NCBI GenBank assembly: GCA_963931865.1
Contig: OZ007512.1
Location: 8,930,796-8,994,795, forward strand
Direction of reading: 5' to 3'
DNA: 64,000 bases
From: Axinella damicornis
Taxonomy: Eukaryota; Porifera; Demospongiae; Axinellida; Axinellidae
This document shows, in pieces, positions 44,884 through 56,664 of this stretch. Numbering within the stretch: the first letter of the stretch is position 1; every line of letters begins with the position of its first letter. The position numbers and the translations under genes are program-made. The notes beneath the pieces were generated by a model that searched no databases, had not been told where the DNA came from, and saw nothing but the letters and a program-made list of their open reading frames with translations.

Positions 44884-47591
44884 GTCAAGGGTAGAAAGAC
44901 CAGAAGTTTAACGTGGGCATAGTGTGTCTCAGAACAGCAAGAAGAGCGAAGGTACCAGGTAACATACCACACGTATTTAGCTAGCGGGGGGCGACTGTTA
45001 TACTCACCGAGCGTTGAACGTGTAGATAGCTGAATAACACGTAGCGTCTTCGTTCTAAAAATTTTTCGATTACATCATGCTCACGTCAGAAGATGTACCA
45101 GGCCCTCCCTGCTTTACCATACTGCAAGCGACGAAAAGCTGGCCAGGGCATGGGACTGGGAACGAGGCTAGTTCTCAGGTAGGTATCAGAGAACGTGGTA
45201 TCTGGTATCATTCATTGATAAGTACATGACCAGGACTAATGGACTACTTTAATACGGATGGGATGGGATGGGATGGAACTGAGGATGGGTAATGGCATTT
45301 CCCTTGTTTCTTTGTTTTTCAAGAGGTGGACTTGGACTGGCCATCACTCTATTTTCCTGAGAAAAACACTCACCACTCCATCGATGGCCATGTACAGCAA
45401 TCATCTGGGCCTCACAATGTTGAAGATTCGGTCATTGTACTCAAAGATAGCCTCCATCATCTCATCCTCGTCCTTGGGAGCAGGCCTGGGGGAGCAGAGA
45501 AGGAAAGATAAAATCTTCATTGCCACAACTAAATTGGCAGCAAAGTAGAGAGTAGCCTAGTTCCCAGGCCACGTGGGAACTAGGCCGAAGGGAGAGGGAA
45601 AAATAACATAGCCAAGCGGCACTTTTACATTCAACCCCTTCCCCTCACACACACACAGTCAGGGTACAAACAAAGGTTGCAACAACCTCAAAGGTTCCTT
45701 TCACAAACTCTAAAGGTATTGTTTTTTTTAGGTCTGCTTACTGTGCACTAAAACTATAACTGTGAGGTTTCATGAGAGATCAAAAAGGTAACCTTCAGGA
45801 ACCTTATATAGCTTTTAAAATTCAAAGAACCTTCGAAGATCACTTTCATGTGTGCCGTGATGGACACACACACACACACACAAGCACTCACTTATCCTCA
45901 GGGTGACAGCAAGGGTGGATGATCCCGTTCATATCAAGGTAGAGGTTATCGAACTCCACGTCGTCGGGGTTTGGCTGTGTTGCGTCCACTGGTATCTCAA
46001 TCTCATGAATGACAGTGGCCTACAGAGAGAGAGCAGTGGCATGAGAACAGAGTAGTTTCCATGGTGAGCGGCAGCTACTGGCCGCGGTATAGACCCGTTG
46101 CAGCTGACGTCATCAATTCGAGAATACGGAAATGAGCACCAACATGGCAGCTATTTAGCGTTTTTGGAGATAGCAGCTTCTATGGCGATCTCGGTAAACA
46201 CAATCATGCACCAACAATGCTTCTAGTATGTGTTGAATCGGACGAAATGTGATTGCTACATAGGCTATTAGAGCTATATAAACACTTATCAGTGACGTAG
46301 GACACGTTTTGATCGATACTGCATATAAAGCCAATGCACTTGCAACTTGACAGAAGCTGTTACTTAGCCTACCGTTTGTCCCTACAAGTAGTTAGCGACT
46401 GCTGGGCCGTTAAGGATGGTGATATCCACGCTACTGCAGCATCAGCAACTCTCATGATGTGTTTGGACGCTACTGCACTGCGAGATAATTTCAGTTGCGT
46501 TTGAACCTAGTACCGCTGCAGGTGAATGAGCGCTTGCTCTCGATGGTAGCTTGGATGGATCAACAGCCACCCAGTTCACGTTACTTGTTGCGAAGGCTCA
46601 GGCACTGTAGTTGTACTGCAATGGTTGCAATCAGGTAATGCTGAGGCAGAGATTTGATCTTTGATCTATTATATGGTGAAGTCATTGTGACAACACCGCC
46701 CACCTGCTTCAAGCTTCACAGCTAACTACAACATTCAAATTCAGTTGCTTTGCACAGCCCTATACAACTGGGGATCCATGTATTTCAGCAGTATGCGTTC
46801 CAGGGGATTCGCATATTTCAAAAAGGCTTTGAAGGGGAACCATGGGGGGAATAAGTAGCCTGGACGGGACGGGACCGTCCCGTCCCGTCCCGGAAAATAG
46901 TAACCACCTATTGTATAGCCATCTTAATTGTGTGTGGTATTATTACATAGTACAGCTACATTGTAGTAGTAAGGTAATGCAATCCAAGTAAGTGGTATCG
47001 CATGTCTCAGTGCACACTAGTGGGGCACTATAAAGGCACCATTGAGGCACTTATGGGGTACCGCATTGTACTAGTATATGGGAGGGTACTTAGTATATGC
47101 ATTACTTTCACTTTCAATGACTTTCAAGATACATCTTACTCCTGCCATCAATCCGAGACTACATCTCGAGTTCATGGCCGAAGAATTTACTGTCTCACCC
47201 ACCTTTTCCTCGACGCAGTGGACGACAATGGACGGGTATTTCTTGGACAGCCATCTGAAAAACGCGGGAACACCCATCCCGCTTCGATCTCTGCTTCAAG
47301 GAGAGCTGCTAGCTAGAGCAAGGCGCCTTTTCTATTTATTGCACACCTGATCTTTACTGGAATTCCGAGTCTGGGATGATGGGTACGAGCCAGCTGCTCC
47401 GTCGTGGAAATTTTGATGCAGAGGGCCCAGTGCAGTTTGCACATTGCCATTTGAATATTATTGTGCATGTGCAAGTGAAATCTAATGGTAAGTGTAAGAT
47501 CCAAGCAAACACACACGCACTACTCACTGAAGTCATGCTAGTTTGTGACTCGCTCAGGCTTGCCCCAAAAAGCACTGTAATTTAATGACTA

Positions 47592-48607
47592 CAGTACCGT
47601 CCACGAGCAAGTTAAACGGTACACGCGTGTCACTCGCGAGACACTCGCGAGAGACTCGCGAGACACTCGCGAGAGACTCGCGAGACACTCGCGAGAGACT
47701 CGCATGTGACTCGCGTGGTAATCGTAAAATACTCGCGAGCGTTACAGGCTAACCCGCGAGCGCTACTATACTCGCGCGCGCGCTCGCACTCGACTACTCG
47801 CACGCGCGCTCGCACTCGCAGGAAATTGAACAGCGTTTACTTAAAAATTCATAGCAGCGCCGCTGAACGGCAGAGTCCTTAGCAACCACACCTTTCAAGT
47901 AGCTGAGCTATTTATACACATTATGATGTCGCTTTTAGCCTCATAGATCAGCTAGAACAAACGTACACGGCAAAAACACGGGTTTATATGACATTTTTCA
48001 TGAATAAGATGATGATGATTATTATTAATTTTATTATCACTTTTGTTAACAGCATGCCATACAAGCATTTTCAAGAATACAACACTTCTGTATTGTCATG
48101 CTATCCTCATGAACCCCTCATATGACTCCAGGAGTCCAAGAGAGCAGACAGGAGCATCACCAAGACAAGGCTACGAAACCGCTTTTGTAGAAGACTGCAC
48201 ATGCCCTCAAATCCAAGGAATAGAACTCAGAATCTTCGGAGTACAGGGACAAAGGCCACAGTGCCAGGTCATATTTCACCACTGGAGTATCCCCAACCTG
48301 CATGAGTGTGTGCATGACTTAGTGCCCCCGCAATGCAAGTAACAGACGGTCACCCTCTTAGTTGTATAAACAAGGGAGGAGTTACATGTACAGTACTCGC
48401 GCGCGCGCGCGCGCGCAACAGCAAGCACTCGCGCTCGCGTAGCGCGAGTGCTCGAGTAGCGGGTACGTACTCGCGAGCGCGAGTAGTGCTCGCACACGCG
48501 GACTCGCAATTTTTCTCGCGAGCGTCTCGCGAGTGTCTCGCGAGCGTCTCGCGAGTGTCTCGCGAGTGACACGCGTGTACCGTTTAACTTGCTCGTGGAC
48601 GGTACTG
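47592..48607. mobile_element. 1,016-bp CGCG-rich MITE in copy B
   Basis: Near-perfect inverted ends of more than 60 bp begin CAGTACCGTCCACGAGCAAG and continue into arrays of ACTCGCGAGAC-like motifs at both sides (47,630-47,700; 48,515-48,570). TA flanks both ends (47,590-47,591; 48,608-48,609). Copy A has the empty site TGACTAGCTTGTG with a single TA. Tc1/mariner type by ends and target. The centre (47,900-48,350) is AT-rich with no transposase; strings of CG dinucleotides recur at 47,760-47,820 and 48,395-48,480. Confidence 0.88.
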
Positions 48608-48907
48608 TAGCTTGTGCCATTGCATATTTCTTTACTTTCAGTGTACTTTACAACAGGGATTGTGGAAGATGCCCATATATAGCCCTGCTTTGAGGTACCT
48701 GTCATCTGCTGCTACGTGGTGCTCATAAGCTCTTACTACAAAGACCAAACAGCATTTGGAACAGCGACCTCTTCGTCCCAAAGCTCTGTCTCTCTCTACT
48801 TGCATGCTTTGACCATGATCGTTGGTATTGCACATTTTTATAATTGCAGTGATTTGTTATCTTCAGTAAGATTATTCAATGTGTTTGCAAATTCGTGGGA
48901 TATAATA

Positions 48908-49052
48908 TAGCCTCATTCCCAAGTCTTATCACCCCAGTGTTTGTCGCTTGCTGTACTAACCCCAGTGTTTGTCCGCTTGCAGTATTAATCCTGCTTTAGT
49001 ACTGCAAGCGACAAACGCTGGGGTGAGAAGGCCTGGGAACAAGGCTAGGGTA
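48908..49052. mobile_element. 145-bp fold-back element
   Basis: Outer arms TAGCCTCATTCCCAAG and CTTGTTCCCAGGC-type complement, inner arms CCCCAGTGTTTGTCGCTTGC and its complement. The left inner arm is partly duplicated. Inner arms resemble those of the 4006-4394 element. Confidence 0.75.
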
Positions 49053-49312
49053 GCAAGAACACAATCACAATGTAATTATATTATTGTGCTGCCATGGTAA
49101 CATGAAAATAACTGTGACTATAATATCACTCAAAGACACCTTGGGTTGTTGTAAGTTAGTAGTTGGTTGGTTGTGTGAGATAACCACAGTCCTGGAATTT
49201 AAGATCCACTCTTCGGGGTTGGTTAGCATCAGTCCACTCATCATTCAGAGTTCTATCTTGAGTTTTTGTGTGTGTGAGGGGGGGGGGGGTGAGATTCATA
49301 AATTAAGTGATG

Positions 49313-51000
49313 GTGTGAGTGGGTATCAGAGAACGCGGTAGCGTTCTCTATTTAGGGATGGCCATGGAAATTTCGATTTTACCATACTGATGCACCAGCA
49401 GGATAACGGCCAAAGAAGCTACAAATCCCCAAACCAAGCATGCAGACAGAATGTTACTGTCTAGCAGTTCACAAAAACACTCACAAACGTACCTTAGAGT
49501 AGGCGGGAGTCGATGAACATGTCGCGGAGAAAAGTCCGATTTCGTCATCTTCTTTCTTTCTTTCTTTCTTTCTTCTTTCTTTCTCATAACAAAACTTTGC
49601 CCAAGGATAGCTTACCAACTAAACCACTTCTTGAGCTAATTTACGTACAGGACAACACCGCTATCGCCGTAGTACTCGCCATGACCACGTTTGTCTGCAA
49701 ACTGGCAAGACCAGCAGTTTTAGCTACCTACGATCCGATGGCATTCTAGCACGACGCCATTTTGAGGCAATGAGGTCACGTTCGCAAATTGCGCATGCGC
49801 AATCCAAAATGCAAGCACATTTTTGTGTTCTTTTGCTTATGATGGCTGCGATTGGTACACTAACAGAATCCCTGTGAATCCGTCATCTGGTGGCTCCTAC
49901 TGCTACGAGGAAGTTCTACCAACCTGCTCTTGGCAAGATGTATTGTGACAATGCCATCATGGAGGCATGGCTTTCTTTTCATGACGTAACTACAGTGCAG
50001 AACTGTGAGGCTAGAGCTTTGGATTACTTGGAGCCATTGCAAGTACATGACCTACATGGCTGCCATCGAACTCTCTGATCTGATGAAGGGTGAATGCCCC
50101 ACCCCCTCATCCCCAAAGGCGACAATAAATATTGATCACAACACAACAACATCAAATTATTAATGGGAACTAAATGAAACATTAAAGCCTGCTCATTGCC
50201 CAGCAGAAGGTCCACGTCCATCAAGAGAGACCATCTCAGCTTTGTTGACGTGGTGATCGCCTTGTAGTCTCGGGCCTAGGAACGAGGCTAACGTGGCAAT
50301 CAACATTAATATCTGACATCAGGGCATACATCCAGTACCCCGTACCCTTACAGTGGTGTGACGTTGCACATACCATGACTAAAAAGTTACGCATTTCATG
50401 CGCTCGAAAAGTACACAAACTAAAGGAAAAAAATTTTCTCCGAAAGATTAAAAATGATTTAGGGATGGTCTGTCACATTCAGAATTATTCCACCCCTCGA
50501 AAAAGCTAAGAAACAAGGAGAAATGCCTTTAACCAGGCTCAGTCCCATCCCCTCCCTAAATTCTACATTTTAAAATGGGATGGGACTGAGCCTGGTTAAA
50601 GGCATTTCTCCTTGTTTCTTAGCTTTTTCGAGGGGTGGAATAATTCTGAATGTGACAGACCATCCCTAAATCATTTTTAATCTTTCGGAGAAAATTTTTT
50701 GCCTCTAGTATGTTTTGGGGTCCTAGTAGGCAGTGGTGTCACAGACAGATAATAGGCTAGTTGCCCAGCTCAGAATGATCTGAGTATGTATATTCGCACA
50801 GCAGGTCACATAATATATAATGTACATTTGCGAGTGTTTTGTGTACTGTTAGGCAGTAACGTTCTGTCTGCATGCTTGGATGGGGGTTTGTAGCTTCTTT
50901 GGCCATTTTCCTGCTAGTGCATCAGTATGGTAAATCAAAATTTCCTTGGCCATCCCTAAATAGAGACTGCTACTGCATTCTCTGATGTCTCACAGTGTCT
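49313..51000. mobile_element. 1.7-kb element with about 150-bp inverted ends
   Basis: Left arm 49,319-49,465 (TATCAGAGAACGCGG, CTCTATTTAGGGATGGCCA, GCATGCAGACAGAA) is inverted at about 50,855-51,000. The interior holds a CpG-containing patch (49,640-49,830), a dispersed segment and a nested perfect hairpin. No transposase is recognised. Target duplication unclear. Confidence 0.65.
50428..50700. repeat. Perfect 124-bp inverted repeat with 25-nt loop
   Basis: Arms 50,428-50,551 and 50,577-50,700 are exact reverse complements as far as I can read (for example GATTTAGGGATGGTCTGTC and its complement). A perfect arm of this length implies very recent origin or gene conversion. Its transcript would be a long double-stranded RNA hairpin. 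Confidence 0.88.
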
Positions 51001-51114
51001 AAACATCCTTTGTCACAATCCAAAGGGCATATGGAAGGGGCTGGGAGGGAAACCCAGGCAGTGGGCTAATCTACATGTTGCAATACTTAATACATGCATA
51101 ATATCTGCTATACA

Positions 51115-51296
51115 AACCTGCTGGTCAATTGAGTATGAGTGCGATTGGAACGGGGGAGGAATTTCGAATGATGCCCATCAGAAGCTCGATCCACTGTGGA
51201 GCACAGAAGGTACGACTGGACAGTCAAGAGGTGAACACACCACTCAGGAAGCCGAGGGTTGCCCAGGTCCCATGTTGCCTGGATGCCACCATCTGG
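51115..51296 (-). pseudogene. HERC2: HERC2-like exon, minus strand
   Basis: The minus frame reads ASRQHGTWATLGFLSGVFTS, stop, LSSRTFCAPQWIELLMGII, matching the segment of HERC2 just after its MIB domain. The in-frame TGA lies where the family has a codon that could have been CGA. The MIB exons, which should lie upstream of this one on the same strand, are instead on the plus strand at 51,708-52,285. Confidence 0.65.
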
Positions 51297-51349
51297 TGGA
51301 AGGGATTCATTCCTTCGGTCTGTGTAGAGAGGGAAGGGGAAGGTATGAA

Positions 51350-51535
51350 GATGAGGGAGGGAGGGGAGAGGAGGGAGGGAGGGGGAGAGGGAGGGAGGGA
51401 GAGAGAGGGGATGGAGGGAGGGAGGGAGGGAGGGAAGGAGAGAGGGAGGGAGGGAGGGAGAGAATGGGAAGGAGGGAGGGAGAGATGAAGGGAGGGACGG
51501 AGGGAGGGAGGGGGGGGGGGGGGGGAGAAGAAGGG
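51350..51535. repeat. GGGA-rich tract at the strand switch
   Basis: GGGA/GAGA repeats ending in a short poly-G lie exactly between the minus-strand and plus-strand HERC2-like exons. This may mark the inversion breakpoint. Just after it (51,568-51,650) a segment with TTGAGCTGCTTGGATTCTTC is duplicated in tandem. Confidence 0.8.
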
Positions 51536-51707
51536 AATGGAAGGTAAGTGAAGAAGGGGTGAGATAGTTGAGCTGCTTGGATTCTTCTCACACTCAAATG
51601 TGTTCGACACTTGAGCTGCTTGGATTCTTCTCACACTCAAATGTGTTCGACACTAAGTGTGCACACACATACACACACATTCTATGCCCTCTCCCACTGG
51701 AAAAGGA

Positions 51708-52056
51708 CGAAGATGAAGGAAAGTTGGGACCTGATGGAGCCTCCATTCACTCTCGTCCCCGTTCTAACTACTGTGGGGTAGAGGTTGTGTCCAAACTGAA
51801 GATTGGGACCAGAATTAGACGTGGACCGGACTGGAATTGGGGAGTACAGGTCAGAGCAGGATCTTCGTTGATTCACAGTACATGTATCATGAATACGAAT
51901 CAGCACCTGTACACTTTGACATCACATGCACACATACGGTATGTGTATTGTACATGTACACTTGCACTTGCACAAATGCCCCCCATTAGATACAAAATGC
52001 TTGTTTATTTGCTGAAGGCCTGACTTTGAGAATGAGGAATGGGTGGTTATAAAGCT

Positions 52057-52105
<49 letters not shown>

Positions 52106-52390
52106 ACGGTCCTTCCCCTTGCGAGGGGACAGTGATCAGTGAGCTGGGAGGTGATGGGTGGGTGAGGATCAGATGGGACTGTGATATTGTCAACTCCTAT
52201 GGTATTGGCAAGGAGGGCAAGTACAACATGGAGCTGGTCCCCAAGCACAAGGAGGATGAACCAGCTGACATTGAGCTGACAATTGGTGAGGAGTGAGAAA
52301 ATGTCCGTCACTTCTAACACGAGCTGTGATTCTTGTTTGTTGTGCAGGCATGGCAAAGCCTGTCCAGGCGGATGACCTCCCTGGTGGTCT
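51708..52390 (+). pseudogene. HERC2: HERC2-like MIB/HERC2 domain exons, plus strand
   Basis: Exon 51,708-51,849 (acidic DEDEGKLG, then KIGTRIRRGPDWNWG) splices in phase 0 to 52,105-52,285 (CEGTVISELGGDGWVRIRW, NSYGIGKEGKYNMELVPK), then to an exon starting at 52,348. Together they form a MIB/HERC2 domain, which in HERC2 precedes the region seen at 51,115-51,296. Splice sites are canonical and no stop is seen in these two exons. I call it a pseudogene because its neighbours are inverted or absent; a short functional gene is not excluded. Confidence 0.7.
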
Positions 52391-52539
52391 GATCCTGTGC
52401 TCACTACTCTCACACGCTCGCGCACACACACACACACACACACTCACACACACGTCCCAATTTTGACCAATCAGAGGGCTACTTTTCCACACTTACCATC
52501 TTGCTTCTTGCGTGCAGCGTTGGCCTGCTTCATGGCAAC

Positions 52540-52730
52540 CTCCCCCCCCCCCCCCCCCCCCCCCCTCCCCCCTTCCTCCCTGGCCACTCTCAATCCCTTC
52601 CTCACTCTCCCTCCCTCCGCCACTCTCCGCTCTCCCTCCCTCCCCCATTCTCCCTCCCCACTCTGCCTCACCCATTCTCCCTCCCTCACTCTCCCTTCCC
52701 CTCCCACTCTCTTCATCCCCCCACCTTCCA
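52540..52730. repeat. Poly-C and CCCT-rich tract
   Basis: About 26 C, then CTCCCTCCC-rich DNA. No coding exon is supported here. Proline/serine frames are artefacts. (CA)n tracts occur at 52,060-52,103, 52,422-52,452 and 53,170-53,238. Confidence 0.9.
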
Positions 52731-53168
52731 GAGGGCCCAGCAAGTCCCAGCCAGCCACAGAGTGCAGCATACTTCACTGACGGTAGGAGGGAGTCTTGGT
52801 GCAGTACCTGAATAAGGAACTTCACCCCAGTCGAAGGGCAGCATGAGCCACCTGTAGCGGGGAAACTATCGGTATAATAGTGGACGTTAGTTTCCAATGT
52901 GATGTAACATATCACCATCAGTGAATTGCCTCGCTCCCGTCAAAAGGTCTGGAGCCCTCATCTCTAGCAAAAGGAGGGGAGTCTGGAGCCCACATTCCCA
53001 GGCTAAACCCAAGCCACAGATAGAGCTTTCCAGTCCTCCCAGGGGTATTGCTACATGTATTTGCTGGGGTAAGCATAACATACGCACACACATCCACATG
53101 TGCCTGCATGAGTCACATTTTATGCACACTTAATATGCACAATCCCCCCTCAGCACTACTCTCACATG

Positions 53169-53239
<71 letters not shown>

Positions 53240-53241
<2 letters not shown>

Positions 53242-53520
53242 GCAATCCTCATGACAGTTTGGCTGAGGCCCAGCAGTCCACTGTTCAACAACAGTGAAAG
53301 GTCTACAGCCCACTGGTTACTATGGTGAGACCGGCAGCGATAACATGAGAGGTGGTGAATGATCCAATGGTGTATGGCCTGCTTCATGGCAAGCTTGGCT
53401 TCCCAGAGGGAGCTGCGCAGTCGACCCACCACCCACCTTTCCACCTCTAGTTCCAGAAGGGTCCGCAAGGCAGGGGGAATGTGTTCAATATTGCAGAGGT
53501 AGTGGCACTTGGGAATGTTA
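53240..53520 (-). pseudogene. Unrecognised exon-like block
   Basis: A minus frame open for over 90 codons (PPALRTLLELEVERWVVGR, SSLWEAKLAMKQAIHHW, LSLLLNSGLLGLSQTVM) ends at a canonical donor (GCAG/GTGTGT, 53,240) beside a CA repeat. Composition is protein-like with Leu-rich helices. By position it could be an upstream HERC2 exon, but I do not recognise it. Confidence 0.4.
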
Positions 53521-53904
53521 AAACCAGAGAGAGAGGGGATGGAGGGGAGGGAGGGGAGGGAGGTGGAGGACAGGGAGCTATTATGAAGCACAAGGATATT
53601 ACTGAAAGCTAACAGACCGTTCGGCGGGGGTTGAGCCGAAAACGAGACTATGGATGCATCATGTGACAACAATGAATTTTTGATGCAGGGGCTCGTACAG
53701 GGTGCGGGCACTGATGTGAATCTATAATATTATTATAGCCTTCCCAGCCTAAGTCGTTGATACGAAACCCATAAAATGTAGTCGCCACACACAAACACAA
53801 CACACACACTCCCCCCTCCACACAGACCCACATACACCCCCTCCACACACACACACACACACTCTGCCCACCACACACACTCCGCCCACCACACACACAC
53901 ACAC

Positions 53905-54033
53905 CTCCTCAGCGGTCCTTCCTCCTCCTCGGCCTCCTCAAACACCGGGGTCGACCTCCAATCGCTGCTTTAACTGGTAACGCAGCTTCTGAAACTTCTT
54001 ACTCCACGAATGGGTATGTTGAGCTCCCTACAT
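53905..54033 (-). pseudogene. Unidentified first exon, right copy
   Basis: Duplicate of 32,103-32,230. Here the second codon is TAG (ATG TAG) and one extra C shifts the frame in LEVDP, but the CAG that became a stop in the left copy is intact. The two copies are thus broken by different changes. Confidence 0.5.
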
Positions 54034-54569
54034 GCTTAAAGATTGGGTCAGATCGCAGAAACAACAATAAAAGCTAACTAACTAGCTATTAGTTGAACTT
54101 TTGCCACGTGACGCTACTACGAGCTAGCGCTCCACCCACAACGTTCTCTCTATTTGAGCGAAACGTAAATATTCTGTTTGAAATGGAAGTTTGCTCCAAG
54201 CGAAAAGCTCCACCGGCAGGTTTTTCCAATAGCGACATCTTATGGGTAAGGAACCTCTGTCACAGAAACTCTTCCTCCCCCCATTTCCCCTGCCAAGAAA
54301 TACCCTCGTTCCCAGGCTCTTCAGTTCGACTGTGCAAGAGTCTGGGAATTAGGCTAGCCAAGACGCGTGCTCTCATACACAATGCACACACACTTTCCCA
54401 CACGCACACACCCCCTCCCCCCACCACACACACACCACTCACACATGCACGCTAGAACTGGCCAACCGTGAGAGTAATGTGAACTGGAACATACACAAGT
54501 ACACTGCATGCAGTCTGTAGCCAGTCTAGATCTGACCTGCAGCCAGTCTAGATCTGACCTAGCAAGAGC

Positions 54570-54724
54570 TAACCTCGTTCCAAGGCCTACCCCATTTTTT
54601 CTGTTCTTCGGTTTGCGTTGATAATAATACACGGATGCGGAAGAGCGGCGAAGAACGCTCTTTAGTCTCTATCCATCAACGCAAATCGAAGAACAGAAAA
54701 ATGGGGCAGGCCTGGGAATGAGGC
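54570..54724. mobile_element. 155-bp fold-back element, right copy
   Basis: Duplicate of 32,901-33,051, with inner arms TTCTGTTCTTCGGTTTGCGT and its complement. The 22-bp array to its left has two units instead of six. Confidence 0.8.
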
Positions 54725-54984
54725 TAAGCAAGAGCCTAGCTGATCCCTGAGGTTTTGTCTTGTGTGACAGTTGATTCATTCATTCACAGGAGAGCCGCTG
54801 GCGTGCTTTCGAAGCACCCGACAAGAATACAGACAGGAGCAGAGGCTAAGAAAGTGCTACATCCTCAATCCTCCGTTCCTACCTCAAGCCTTCATCACTA
54901 TGATGTTCTAGCCTCGTTCCCAGGCTTACAGCAAGGGGGAGCCTGGGAACCAACTCCATTCCATATAGCCAATGCCTGAGGATT

Positions 54985-55775
54985 AGAAGAATCTGCTCCA
55001 CAGATGAATACTATGAGAAAAGCAAAGCAGAACTGAAGTCTCACGTCATGGCCAGAGGCTACACTGAACCTTTAGTAGACGCACAGCTCAAGAGGGCTCC
55101 GTGACATCACGAACAGTCTTTACAGCCCCACCCACAGAGGGCCAGAACCAAATGGATACCCCTAGTAATCACGTACAACCCTTTCCTCACCAGACCGAAC
55201 AAACTTTGCAAGAAACATCTCCCAATCCTACACCTCTCGGATAGGCTGCAACAAGCCATACAGGAACCCCCCTTGATTGCCTTTCGCCGCCCCAGGAACT
55301 TGTAAAGATCAGCTGGTCCGCGCGGAATTGAAGAACGGGGCCCCACCCACCCCACCGGGCAACGCACCATGCAAAAGTAGAGGATGCAAGACTTGTAAAA
55401 CCATCAAACAGGACATCTCATTTACAAGTGACACCACGGGACAGACATACAGAACAAGAGCAGCATTTACATGCAAGACTAGAAATGTGGTGTACATGAT
55501 ACAATGCAGAAGGTGCGGCCTGCAGTATGTCGGATGAAACAGAGAACCCACTACACATCCAAATGAACGGTCACCGGTCCGACATACGAACCAAAAAGCT
55601 GGAGAAACCAGTGGCCGCCCACTTCAACCAACCAGACCATTCCCTCGAGGACCTGGAGGTGATGGCAATAGAGAAAATTGACAGGGATGACACAACACGC
55701 AGGAGACACAGAGAAAGCTATTGGATATTTGAGCTACCCACCCTGGCGCCATCTGGAATGAACACTGATAACTGA
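54985..55775 (+). pseudogene. Penelope-like element, C-terminal part, right copy
   Basis: Duplicate of 33,306-34,085 with the same GIY-YIG region. Here one extra A after QYVG (about 55,535) shifts the frame, while NQPDHSLEDLEVMAIEK keeps the nine bases lost in the left copy. Confidence 0.85.
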
Positions 55776-56535
55776 GACCATGGCAAGTACATGTAGTTAG
55801 TGCACTTGCCATAGCTGTACAGATTTGTGTATTGTAGCCTGAAGAAGGTCCGGTTCGGACCGAAACGTTGCTGTATTGATGTGGTATTGTGACAATAGCA
55901 AGAAGACTGATTGGAATGTATTCCGCCCTTATTGCTAATGATCCAGTCTTCACTCTGAGAGATCGTGTTGTACATGTAGGAGTTCCCATTAATATAATTT
56001 GAAACCTATTTGAGGAATGTCATTCAAAATATTAAGCACATCACACTATATCAAACTAGCTGTCAGTACTACACAGAGATAGCCTTGTTCTCAGGCCAGG
56101 CAGAGTAGGCCTAACCAGCTTGTACATACGGCCTGCACTATTTAACGTACTGACAGTGACAGTCGAGTGAGCAGTGGGGAGACAAAAGCATTCTCAATAT
56201 CACCATCAAGGTGACCTTATGCGTGTGAGTGTGAAATGTGCAGTATGTGTGTGTGTGTGTGTGCGTGTGTGTGTGAGTTGTACTGTGTGTTGTGTGTGTG
56301 TGTGTGTGTGTGAGTGTGACCATGTACGCTCACCTGCATGGTAGTAGTACGCCAGCATCCAGCACAAACCCTGAGTATATGCTTCAGCCTGGAAAGAGAG
56401 GCCAATTACATCACGTCTGACCAATCATTTAGTTCGGCTGTGTTACCCTACTTGAATACTGCACATACTCAGTAGGAATGTGAGAGCTGGTATATTGGCA
56501 ATACTAGCTGTCACCCCCACTCCTCACAAACACGT

Positions 56536-56542
56536 CACCCCC

Positions 56543-56573
<31 letters not shown>

Positions 56574-56664
56574 ACCTCTCCACTCCCACCCCTCCCCCCC
56601 CCCCCCCCCCCACACACACACCTCTCCACTCCCACACCTCCCCCCCCCCCCCCCCCCCCCCCCA
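56536..56664. repeat. Poly-C and CA repeats
   Basis: Three blocks of about 18-23 C are separated by CACACA and CTCTCCACTCCCAC. Lengths are probably unreliable. Confidence 0.9.

Larger units (their letters stand above)
35384..47277 (-). pseudogene. XRN2: XRN2-like, copy B (broken, KDZ inserted)
   Basis: Exons on minus: 47,203-47,277 (start exon); 45,892-46,019 ([36 protein letters not shown]); 45,374-45,485 (KDEDEMMEAIFEY, NIVRPR, stop, LLYMAIDGV); 43,666-43,727 (APRAKINQQRSRRFRA); 38,389-38,433 (VILSDANVPGEGEHK); 37,287-37,477; about 35,526-35,570; 35,384-35,413. The first three exons join in phase (75+128+112 nt), and only copy B keeps all of exon 2. Lesions: TGA for CGA in exon 3; the FDSNCITPG exon deleted; a 4-bp insertion and a TAA for GAA (LATH-stop-PHF) in 37,287-37,477; the last exon loses its donor. 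A KDZ transposon and a hAT-type element lie in its introns. Confidence 0.85.
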
